DNA from: CAYWFP01 sp964457365
Lineage (GTDB): Bacteria > Planctomycetota > SZUA-567
Direction of reading: 5' to 3'
DNA: 13,873 nucleotides
Assembly (NCBI GenBank): GCA_964457365.1
Contig: CAYWFP010000097.1
Span: 1-13,873 of the forward strand
Shown here: positions 7,264-13,873 of the stretch, piece by piece
Layout: every line of letters starts with the position of its first letter
Numbering within the stretch: the first letter of the stretch is position 1
The notes under the pieces: model-generated
The model's database searches: none
What the model saw: the letters and a program-made list of their open reading frames with translations, nothing else
What the model was told of the DNA's origin: nothing
Position numbers and translations under genes: made by a program

Positions 7264-10200
7264 ATGGCCAGCCGGGAAGACGAAGACATCCACGACGAAA
7301 CCCCGGCGTCGTTCTTCTTCATGCAGCCCGACGACGAAACGGACGCGCTCTCGGATCTGGAGATGATCCATGCGCCGACGGTCGGCCCGCAGGTCCCGCG
7401 GCCCGCGGTCGCCGATAAAGTCGACGTCAACGCCCTGCTGAAGCCGGGGCGATCGTTGACCGACTCGGAGGTCGAAAATCTCTGGGGCTACGCCCAGGAC
7501 GAGACCAACGCCATCAGCAAGACACTCGGCGTCTCGCACGTGAACTGGGCCGGGCGGGCGACGCTGGTGTTGCGCACGCGGCCGATGGTCGAGGCCGGCG
7601 TCCCGAGCGAGCAGCCGCCGGAGTTCGAACTGCTCGAGAAGATCGGCGAGGGCGGCATGGGCATGGTTCACGCCGCGCGCCAGACCTCGCTCGACCGCGA
7701 ACTCGCCGTCAAGACCATCAAGCCCGCGTACGCGCAACACCCGGAGATGCGCGAGCAGTTCCTCACCGAGGCGGCGGTGCTCGGAGCGCTGGACCACCCG
7801 AACATCGTGCCGATCTACGAGTTGGGGCAGAACGACGAGGGCGTCTACTTCTACGCCATGAAACGCATCACCGGTCGGCCGTGGCTCGAACGCATGCCGC
7901 AGAAGCCGCTGCGCGAGAACCTCGGCATCCTCCAGCGCGTCGCCGACGCGGTCAGCTTCGCCCACAGCCGCGGTATCCTGCATCGCGACCTGAAGCCCGA
8001 GAACGTCATGCTCGGCGACTACGGCGAGGTGCTGGTCATGGACTGGGGCCTGGCCGCGGCGGTGCCCGAGCGCGAGGGCGGCCCCGCGGAGCCGCACGCG
8101 CCGCCGGTGACCGAAGGCTCCGCCGCCGTCGGCACGCCTTCGTACATGGCGCCGGAGATGGCCCGCGGCGAGGCCGAACGCATCGGCGTGCGCACCGACG
8201 TCTACCTCCTGGGCGGCATCCTCTTCGAGATCCTCACCGGCAAGCCGCCGCATACCGGTCGCACCCTCTACGCCTGCGCGCGCGGGGCGGCCGAGAACCG
8301 CATCGAACTGCCGCCGGTGCGCGGGGAACTGCTGGAGATCGCCTGCAAGGCGCTGGCCACCGAGCCGGAGAACCGCTTCGCCTCCGTCCACGAGTTCCGC
8401 GAGGCGATCCATACTTACCAGACGCATGCCGAGAGTCTCGCGCTCTCCACCCGGGCCGACGATACGCTCAACCGCGCGGCCAAGACGCACGAATACAAGG
8501 ACTACGCCAAGGCGATGTTCCTCTTCGAGCAGGCGCTGGACCTCTGGCGGGACAACCACGCCGCGCGCATGGGGCGGATCGCCGCGCGCCTGGCGTACGC
8601 CCGCTGCGCCTTCGACAAGCACGATTACGCCCAGGCGCTGGCGCTGATGGCCGAGGGCGGACTCCTGCAGACGCCGCTGGGCCGAAAGGTTCTCGCCGCC
8701 AAGCGCGAACGCGAGCAGCATCTCGCGCGCAGCCGCTGGATGACGCGCATCGTCGCGGGGCTGGCCGCGGCGGTGGTGCTGATCCTGGGCGGGGCGGCGA
8801 TCTGGATCCTGCACGAGAAGGCCCGAACCATGACCGCTCTGGCCGATCTGACCGAGCAGGAGAAGGCGGCGGCCGCGGCGAAGCTGGCGGTCTTCGAGGC
8901 CCGGAAGCGGCGCCAGGAGGAGTGGCTGCCGGTCTGCGCCTACGACTTCGCCGAGACGGATGACCTCGATCCGCGCTGGCGGCGCTATCGCGTTATACCG
9001 CTCGACTATCACCCCGAGCGGCGGTTGGTGCCCGCGGAGAAAGGGTTCGACTTTCGCGACGGGGTGTTGCGCATCTCCGGGCAGGAGATCGAGGGGCAGG
9101 CGGTCTGGCGCTGGGAAGGCGAGCCGTTGGGCACCGATACCATGATCGAACTGACCTTCCGCCACGAGGAGAAGGCCAACCTGCAGCTCTGCCTCGCGGG
9201 CGACGCCCTGCACGGCTACCGCCTGCTGGTGGTCACGGATCCGGAGAACCCGCTCTACGGCGTCCAGCTCGAGACGGTGCGCAACTTCGTCTGGGAGCAG
9301 TTGGCGCAAGGATTGGGGCGCCTGCCGCGGAGCGAGGAGTACCGCGTCCGCTTCGAGAAGAGCGGCGCCTCGATCCGGGCCTGGGTCAACGGCGAGCTGG
9401 CGCTGGACTATTACGATCCGCTTCCTTTCGCCGGCCCCGCGAACCGCACGGTCTCGGTGGGCAACTTCTGGACGAACATCGACCTGACCCGCCTGGCGGT
9501 CTACCGCCGACGGCGACCACAGACGGTTGCGGTGCTGGACCTGGGGCGCGAGATGCTGCGGCGCCAGCATCTTCGGAGTGCCGAGGACTTCTTTCGCGAG
9601 ATCGTCGACACCTTCGAACCCACGACGCGCGAATGGGTCGAAGCCGGTTACCTGCTGGGCGTGACGCTGGTCAAGCAGGAGCGTTCCGCGGAGGCCGAGG
9701 CCGCGCTCCGGTCGGTGGTGCGCGCGGCCGATGAGAACGCCGAAGGGGATGGCGCGCGCGTGCGGCAGCGCGTCGCCGGGCTGGCGCTGCAGGAGCTGGC
9801 GTTCATGCGCGCCGGGCGCACTGCCTGGGAGGAAGCGGCGGAGTTGTCACTGCGCGCGCGGCGGATCGATCCGGGCTCGCCCGCGGTCGACCGCCTTTAC
9901 CGGCTGATCGTGTCGCGCCTCCGCAAGGAATCGACTACGCGGGAATCGCTGTCGGCGATCCTGCCGAGCGGCGATAGAGCCTCGCGCCTGAGCGACGCGC
10001 AGCAGACGGCGATGATGCGGGCGCTTGCCCTGCTGCCGCTGGAGCGGATCGATCTCTGGGCGGTGGACTCGCTCGATGGGCTGCAGGGCTGCCGCGCGCC
10101 GGTCATCCTCGTCAAGAGCGGGATGGTCGCGGACCTCACGCCGTTGCGGGGGCTGAGCCTGCAGGAGTTCGGCTGCCGCGGCGGTTCGATCGACGACCTT

Positions 10201-11355
10201 TCCCCGCTGGCGGGGATGCCGCTGACGCACCTGGACGTCTTCGCCAACGACGTGACCGATCTCTCGCCGCTGAAGGGCATGCGGCTGGAGAAGCTGTACT
10301 GCGGCATAAATCGTATCGCCGCTCTTTCCCCGCTGGCGGGCATGCCGCTGATGTTCCTGGATTGCGCGAGCAATCGCATCGCGGACCTCTCGCCGCTGCG
10401 GGGTGCGCCGCTGGAGACGCTTCGCTGCGGGGCCAACGAGATCCGCGATCTGGCGCCGCTGGCGGGCATGCCGCTGACGTTACTCGACTGCTCGGTCAAC
10501 GACATCGCGGACCTCTCGCCGCTGCGGGGTGCGCCGCTGGTAGAATTGCGCTGTTCTTACAACCGCATTCGCGATCTGACCCCGCTGAAAGGAATGCCGC
10601 TGCATACGCTCCATTGCGCCAACAACCGCATCGCGGATCTTTCGCCGTTGCGCGGGATGGCGCTGGAGGAGTTGAGCTGTTCGTACAATCCCGTCACCGA
10701 TCTCTCTCCGCTGCGGGGCATGCCCCTGAAGAAGCTGGATATCAGCCGCATCCCGCTGAGCGACGGCAATGTCGAAGTCCTCGCTTCGCTCCCGCTCGAG
10801 CGGCTGGAGTTGACCCTGGAGGAGGATAACGCCCCGTCGCTCCTGCGGCGGCTGGAGCTGGAATGGATCAACGGCCACCGGGCCGCCTACGTGATGGACC
10901 GCCTCGCGCCGTTCCACGCGGGCTTGCGCGGTGCGGCGGTGGATCTGCGCGAATTCGGCGTCGTCCTGGGAGAGAAGCGCGTGCTCCTCGTGCCGGTATC
11001 GATGACGTATGAAGACGCCGAGGCGCTGGCGAGCCGGATGGGGGCTCACCTCGCTGCGCCGGCGACGTTGGCGCAGATGAAAGCCCTGGAGAAGTATGTC
11101 GCCCAATACGCCAACGGACGTCCCGGGGTGTCGTACTTTCTGGGCCTGCGCTACGATCCGGACGCGAAGACGTACCGCTGGGCCACGGGCGAGCCGTACG
11201 CGATGGAATGCTGGCAACGCCGCAAGCCGTCGGCGGAGGTTCGCGGCGAGAACGGTCGCGTCGTCTATAACTTCTCGGTGTACAATTCCTGGTCGAACTC
11301 CTGGCAACTGCGCGCCAGACCCGCTTACGTCTTGCTGGAATGGCCGGCGGAGTAG
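7264..11355 (+). CDS. transmembrane Ser/Thr kinase with LRR and lectin-like ectodomain
   Basis: A 1363-residue receptor-like Hanks-type kinase. Residues 1-118 are acidic and probably disordered. The kinase domain (about 120-385) is complete: glycine loop G128-E-G-G-M-G-M-V, lysine K150, helix-C E169, catalytic H240-R-D242-L-K-P-E-N247, metal-binding D260-W-G (W replaces F) and A296-P-E. Residues 400-465 look TPR-like. A single membrane helix spans about 494-516, preceded by R/K-rich sequence, so the kinase is inside and the C-terminus outside. A charged helix (517-553) leads to a concanavalin-like beta domain (about 555-750), TPR-like helices (about 760-872), ten 21-residue leucine-rich repeats (957-1166) and a C-type-lectin-like domain (about 1233-1360) lacking the usual disulfide cysteines. 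GGAGAG lies about ten bases before the ATG. The gene is divergent from the pectin operon, so a glycan or wall sensor role is plausible but inferred. Kinase activity is well supported; the ligand is unknown. Confidence 0.93.
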   Translation: MASREDEDIHDETPASFFFMQPDDETDALSDLEMIHAPTVGPQVPRPAVADKVDVNALLKPGRSLTDSEVENLWGYAQDETNAISKTLGVSHVNWAGRATLVLRTRPMVEAGVPSEQPPEFELLEKIGEGGMGMVHAARQTSLDRELAVKTIKPAYAQHPEMREQFLTEAAVLGALDHPNIVPIYELGQNDEGVYFYAMKRITGRPWLERMPQKPLRENLGILQRVADAVSFAHSRGILHRDLKPENVMLGDYGEVLVMDWGLAAAVPEREGGPAEPHAPPVTEGSAAVGTPSYMAPEMARGEAERIGVRTDVYLLGGILFEILTGKPPHTGRTLYACARGAAENRIELPPVRGELLEIACKALATEPENRFASVHEFREAIHTYQTHAESLALSTRADDTLNRAAKTHEYKDYAKAMFLFEQALDLWRDNHAARMGRIAARLAYARCAFDKHDYAQALALMAEGGLLQTPLGRKVLAAKREREQHLARSRWMTRIVAGLAAAVVLILGGAAIWILHEKARTMTALADLTEQEKAAAAAKLAVFEARKRRQEEWLPVCAYDFAETDDLDPRWRRYRVIPLDYHPERRLVPAEKGFDFRDGVLRISGQEIEGQAVWRWEGEPLGTDTMIELTFRHEEKANLQLCLAGDALHGYRLLVVTDPENPLYGVQLETVRNFVWEQLAQGLGRLPRSEEYRVRFEKSGASIRAWVNGELALDYYDPLPFAGPANRTVSVGNFWTNIDLTRLAVYRRRRPQTVAVLDLGREMLRRQHLRSAEDFFREIVDTFEPTTREWVEAGYLLGVTLVKQERSAEAEAALRSVVRAADENAEGDGARVRQRVAGLALQELAFMRAGRTAWEEAAELSLRARRIDPGSPAVDRLYRLIVSRLRKESTTRESLSAILPSGDRASRLSDAQQTAMMRALALLPLERIDLWAVDSLDGLQGCRAPVILVKSGMVADLTPLRGLSLQEFGCRGGSIDDLSPLAGMPLTHLDVFANDVTDLSPLKGMRLEKLYCGINRIAALSPLAGMPLMFLDCASNRIADLSPLRGAPLETLRCGANEIRDLAPLAGMPLTLLDCSVNDIADLSPLRGAPLVELRCSYNRIRDLTPLKGMPLHTLHCANNRIADLSPLRGMALEELSCSYNPVTDLSPLRGMPLKKLDISRIPLSDGNVEVLASLPLERLELTLEEDNAPSLLRRLELEWINGHRAAYVMDRLAPFHAGLRGAAVDLREFGVVLGEKRVLLVPVSMTYEDAEALASRMGAHLAAPATLAQMKALEKYVAQYANGRPGVSYFLGLRYDPDAKTYRWATGEPYAMECWQRRKPSAEVRGENGRVVYNFSVYNSWSNSWQLRARPAYVLLEWPAE
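10132..10761 (+). repeat. ten tandem 63-bp units encoding 21-residue LRRs
   Basis: Within the kinase gene, the unit begins with x-L-S-P-L (or T-P-L, A-P-L) at residues 957, 978, 999, 1020, 1041, 1062, 1083, 1104, 1125 and 1146. The spacing is exactly 21 residues (63 bp) throughout. The consensus is D-L-S-P-L-x-G-x-P-L-x-x-L-x-C-x-x-N-x-I-x, one residue shorter than the 22-residue internalin-type repeat, with Cys filling an inner position in most units. A 38-bp stretch is identical at 10377-10414 and 10503-10540, exactly 126 bp apart. A 22-bp stretch is likewise identical at 10330-10351 and 10456-10477. This indicates duplication of a two-unit block. Confidence 0.9.
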
Positions 11356-11365
11356 GCCCCCGGGT

Positions 11366-11394
11366 TTGCGCTTCTCGCCGGTTTCTGCTATAAT
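11366..11394 (+). promoter_or_regulatory. strong extended -10 promoter of the sulfatase gene
   Basis: TTGCGC (11366-11371; 4/6) and a perfect TATAAT (11389-11394) are 17 bases apart. The -10 is extended by TG at 11386-11387 (TG-C-TATAAT). It fills most of the 72-bp gap after the kinase stop, and transcription would begin near 11401. This is the most consensus-like promoter in the window and shows that the sulfatase need not depend on kinase-gene transcription. Confidence 0.65.
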
Positions 11395-11427
11395 CTCCCG
11401 CATCCCTCTTTCCGCAGGAGACCTTTC

Positions 11428-12753
11428 ATGACCCGTCCGAACGTCCTCTTTCTTCCCGTCGATGACCTGCGGCCGCAGCTCGCCTGCTACGGCCACGAGC
11501 AGATGATCACCCCGCACCTGGACAAGCTCGCGGGGCGGGGGGTGCTCTTCCGCTCGGCTTACTGCCAGGTTCCCGTCTGCGGCGCCAGTCGCGCGAGTCT
11601 CCTGACCGGCGCGCGCCCCACCCGCACGCGGTTCGTCACCTTCAAGACGCTCTCCGACGACGACCTGCCCGGGGCGTTGACGCTGCCGCAGCATTTCCGC
11701 CAGAACGGCTACACCACCGTCGCGCTCGGGAAGGTCTTCCACCACGGACACGACGCGGCCGAGCGGAGTTGGACCCGCGGGCCGTGGCAGCCCGAGAAAA
11801 GCCACAGCTGGCGCGATTACCAGCTCGAGGAGAATATCCGCCGCGACCAGGACTACGCCACGCGCGGCGCGCCGTACGAATGCGCCGAGGGGCCTGACGA
11901 CATGTACGCCGATGGCAAGATCGCCGACGCCGCCGTCGCGGAGCTGCACAAGCTCAAGGAGAGCGGTGAGCCGTTCTTTCTCGCTGCGGGCTTCAAAAAG
12001 CCGCACCTGCCGTTCAACGCGCCGAAGAAATACTGGGACTACTATCCCGAGAACCGGATCGAACTGGCGGCCAACCCGTTCAAGCCCGAGAACGCGCCGG
12101 ATCAGGCGATGCACAACTGGGGCGAACTCAGGGCTTACTTCGACGTCCCGCGCGAAGGCGACCTCTCCGAGGAGATGGCGCGCACGCTGATCCACGGCTA
12201 CTACGCCGCCACCAGCTACGTCGACGCGCAGATCGGCCGCGTGCTGACCGCGCTCGAGGAGACCGGCCTGGCGGAGAATACCGTCGTCGTCGTCTGGGGC
12301 GATCACGGCTGGCAGCTCGGCGAGCACGGGCTCTGGTGCAAGCACTGCAACTTCGATACCTCGCTCCACGCGCCGCTGATCCTGCGCACGCCCGACGGTG
12401 TGCGCGACCGCGTCTGCGAGAGCGTGGTCGAGTTCGTCGACATCTACCCGACGCTGGCGGATCTGGCGGGCCTCCCGCTCCCCGAGCACCTCGACGGCGT
12501 GAGCCTCGAGCCGCTCGCGTCCGATCCGTCCGGGAGCGTCAAGGACGCGGCGTTCGGCCGCTACCACGACGGCGACTCCGTTTTCACGGGGCGGCATCTC
12601 TATACCGAGTGGCGCGACGATACGGGCGCGGTGACCGCGCGCATGCTCTACGACCACCAGGCCGATCCGGCCGAGAACGTCAATATCGCCGAGAATCCGG
12701 AGAACGCCGGGCGGGTCGCGCAGCTCTCGGCCATGCTCCCCGCGTCCGCCTGA
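11428..12753 (+). CDS. iduronate-2-sulfatase-like S1 sulfatase, apparently cytoplasmic
   Basis: A 441-residue type I sulfatase that should hydrolyse sulfate esters, probably on sugars. The formylglycine motif is C51-G-A-S-R55, an x-A-x variant of the C-x-P/A-x-R signature. Metal ligands are D12-D13 in the first strand and D291-H292 in G-D-H-G-W. The W295-Q-L-G-E-H-G stretch and K191-P-H-L-P-F motif are typical of iduronate-2-sulfatase-like members (subfamily near S1_7). The cysteine must be oxidised to formylglycine by a maturase, and none is in the window. The ATG at 11428 has AGGAG about seven bases upstream. The protein starts directly with the catalytic strand, with no signal peptide, although most relatives are exported. 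No ATG, GTG or TTG occurs in frame between it and the kinase TAG, so a longer form is excluded. Substrate is unknown. Confidence 0.93.
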   Translation: MTRPNVLFLPVDDLRPQLACYGHEQMITPHLDKLAGRGVLFRSAYCQVPVCGASRASLLTGARPTRTRFVTFKTLSDDDLPGALTLPQHFRQNGYTTVALGKVFHHGHDAAERSWTRGPWQPEKSHSWRDYQLEENIRRDQDYATRGAPYECAEGPDDMYADGKIADAAVAELHKLKESGEPFFLAAGFKKPHLPFNAPKKYWDYYPENRIELAANPFKPENAPDQAMHNWGELRAYFDVPREGDLSEEMARTLIHGYYAATSYVDAQIGRVLTALEETGLAENTVVVVWGDHGWQLGEHGLWCKHCNFDTSLHAPLILRTPDGVRDRVCESVVEFVDIYPTLADLAGLPLPEHLDGVSLEPLASDPSGSVKDAAFGRYHDGDSVFTGRHLYTEWRDDTGAVTARMLYDHQADPAENVNIAENPENAGRVAQLSAMLPASA

Positions 12754-12754
12754 G

Positions 12755-12785
12755 CGGAGTCGCCGCCGCGTTCAGGCCGACTCCG
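12755..12785. terminator. hairpin between convergent sulfatase and histidine kinase genes
   Basis: CGGAGTCG (12755-12762) and CGACTCCG (12778-12785) form a perfect 8-bp stem with a 15-base loop. It begins one base after the sulfatase stop and overlaps the last codons of the opposing histidine kinase. The gene ends are only 18 bp apart. There is no T-run, so this may be a bidirectional barrier rather than a standard intrinsic terminator. Confidence 0.4.
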
Positions 12786-13872
12786 TCCGTTGCGCGCGCT
12801 GGTGCCGGCTCTCCAGGACCGCGTCGCGGACCACGCGCGAGAGGTAGGCGTTGGAGAAGGGCTTCTCGACAAACGCCAGCACTCCGTTGTCCAGCATCGC
12901 CCGCGCGGTTTTCTCGTCGCTGTAGCCCGAGATCGCCACCACCGGCATTTCGCGGCGGATCCGCCGGATCGCCAGCAGCGCGTCGCGGCCGTTCATCTTC
13001 GGCATGATCACGTCCAGCAGCACCGCGTCGAAGGCTTCGGGGTCGCGCGCCAGGGACGCGAGCGCCGCCGGCGCTTCGGCGTAGACGTCCACCTGGTAGC
13101 CGATGGAGCGCAGGAAGTCGCCGGTGGCCTGGCGGACCATCTCGTCGTCGTCGACGAGGAGGATCCGCCCCTCGCCGCGGACCGGCTTCTGCGCCGCGTC
13201 GCCGCCGCCGTGCTCGATATCGGGGGTGCCCAGCGGCAGAAAGAGGGTGAAGGTCGTGCCCACGCCGAGGGTGCTCTTGACCTCGACCGCGCCGCTGTGG
13301 TGCCTCATCGTGCCGTAGACTGCCGCCAGCCCCAATCCCGAACCCTTGCCGTGGGCCTTGGTGGTGAAGAACGGCTCGAAGATATCGCCGACGATCTCCG
13401 GCGGGATGCCCACCCCGATGTCGGCGACGTCGATGCGCAGGTAGTCGCCGGCGCTCATGGCGGTGTCCTTCCCCTCGAACGACCTGCCGTCGAAGGCGCA
13501 CTGGCGGGTGCGGATCATCACCCGGCCGCCGTCGGGCATGGCGTCGCGGGCGTTGATGCCGAGGTTCAGCAGCGCGTTCTGCAGTTGCGCCGGATCGCCC
13601 ATGACGGTGTGGCGTTCGGTCTCCAGGTCGAGTTCGATCTCCACGCGCTTGTCGATGGTGTGTTCCAGCAGGTCCTTGGTCTCGCGGATCAGCGCGTGCA
13701 TGTCCACCGGCACCGCGAGATACTTGCCCTGGCGCGAGAAGGCCAGCAGTTGCCGGTTGAGCCCCGAGGCGCGTTTGCAGGCGCGGACGATGGTGTCGGC
13801 ATAGCGGCGGACCTGCGGATCGCCGTCGGCCTGCTCGACGACATCCGTTCCCTTCGGGCGTCGGTGAAGCTG
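12772..13872 (-). CDS. hybrid sensor histidine kinase, C-terminal part (partial)
   Basis: The reading frame stays open to the right edge, giving 366 visible residues; the N-terminus, including any sensor domain and the phosphorylated histidine motif, is outside. The visible start is the second helix of the dimerisation domain, ending in L-N-R-Q-L-L-A-F-S-R-Q-G. The ATP-binding domain follows with an N-box (N99 to N107-A-R-D), G1 (D151-I-G-V-G-I), F-box (F165-E-P-F-F-T-T-K) and G2 (G175-S-G-L-G-L). After a short linker, a receiver domain occupies about 235-355, with acidic residues D241-D-D243, phosphoacceptor D287 in L-L-D-V-I-M-P, S315 and K337-P. A GTG at 13713 is internal and not the true start. 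This is a phosphorelay protein of the common H-ATPase-REC type. Its input is unknown, and the tail-to-tail arrangement says nothing about a link to the sulfatase. Confidence 0.92.
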   Translation of the reverse strand, partial: QLHRRPKGTDVVEQADGDPQVRRYADTIVRACKRASGLNRQLLAFSRQGKYLAVPVDMHALIRETKDLLEHTIDKRVEIELDLETERHTVMGDPAQLQNALLNLGINARDAMPDGGRVMIRTRQCAFDGRSFEGKDTAMSAGDYLRIDVADIGVGIPPEIVGDIFEPFFTTKAHGKGSGLGLAAVYGTMRHHSGAVEVKSTLGVGTTFTLFLPLGTPDIEHGGGDAAQKPVRGEGRILLVDDDEMVRQATGDFLRSIGYQVDVYAEAPAALASLARDPEAFDAVLLDVIMPKMNGRDALLAIRRIRREMPVVAISGYSDEKTARAMLDNGVLAFVEKPFSNAYLSRVVRDAVLESRHQRAQRTESA

Positions 13873-13873
13873 C

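Noticed and set aside
6805..9570. A 921-codon minus-strand open frame across the divergent promoter region and the kinase gene
   Set aside because: It runs antisense through a complete kinase domain and across both promoters, shows no domain, and is a GC-driven shadow.
10132..10761. 63-bp tandem repeats as a CRISPR-like or noncoding array
   Set aside because: The repeats are in frame, encode a clear LRR consensus and have no unique spacers.
11353..11427. Kinase and sulfatase share a reading frame separated by one TAG, suggesting a readthrough fusion
   Set aside because: A near-consensus promoter and a good Shine-Dalgarno precede the sulfatase ATG, and the intervening 24 codons encode nothing recognisable. 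Two separate genes explain this better.
10480..12657. A 725-codon minus-strand open frame opposite the LRR region and the sulfatase
   Set aside because: It mirrors the LRR and sulfatase codons, has no recognisable motif, and crosses the strong sulfatase promoter.
13713..13713. GTG at 13713 as the start of a short ATPase-receiver protein
   Set aside because: The frame continues upstream to the window edge and encodes the conserved end of the dimerisation helix, so this GTG is an internal valine codon.

Overview
This is a GC-rich bacterial window with clear Shine-Dalgarno starts. It combines an S1-type sulfatase, a very large transmembrane Hanks-type Ser/Thr kinase with leucine-rich repeats, and pectin-side-chain enzymes without obvious export signals. 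That mixture suggests the Planctomycetota-Verrucomicrobiota-Lentisphaerota/Kiritimatiellota (PVC) assemblage. This is an inference from gene style; no taxonomic marker is present.

Layout. (1) 183-1346 (+): oligogalacturonate lyase (PL22, Ogl). (2) 7114-1440 (-): a four-gene unit reading leftward. Its order is a PL26/YetA-like rhamnogalacturonan exolyase (7114-4832), a TIM-barrel sugar phosphate isomerase/epimerase-like protein (4749-3889), a GH127 beta-L-arabinofuranosidase (3858-1924) and an exported small cupin (1901-1440). It converges on ogl, with two GC-rich hairpins between them. (3) 7115-7263: a 149-bp divergent control region with good sigma70-like promoters in both directions. (4) 7264-11355 (+): a 1363-residue receptor-like kinase. 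Its order is cytoplasmic kinase, TPR-like helices, one membrane span, concanavalin-like domain, TPR-like helices, ten 21-residue leucine-rich repeats and a C-type-lectin-like C-terminus. (5) 11428-12753 (+): an iduronate-2-sulfatase-like sulfatase behind its own near-consensus extended -10 promoter. (6) 12772 to the right edge (-): the C-terminal part of a hybrid histidine kinase, convergent with the sulfatase across an 8-bp-stem hairpin.

Working model. The left half breaks down pectin fragments. Ogl would cleave oligogalacturonides, the PL26-like enzyme the rhamnogalacturonan-I backbone, and GH127 would remove arabinose from side chains; the isomerase-like enzyme would act on a released sugar. 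All of these appear cytoplasmic, so fragments must be imported first, but no transporter lies in the window. The kinase carries two potential glycan-binding folds outside the membrane and shares a 149-bp promoter region with the pectin operon. It is therefore a candidate sugar or cell-wall sensor for the locus, but this link is only positional. No RNA genes, CRISPR arrays, insertion sequences or phage genes were seen. All intergenic gaps are under 190 bp.
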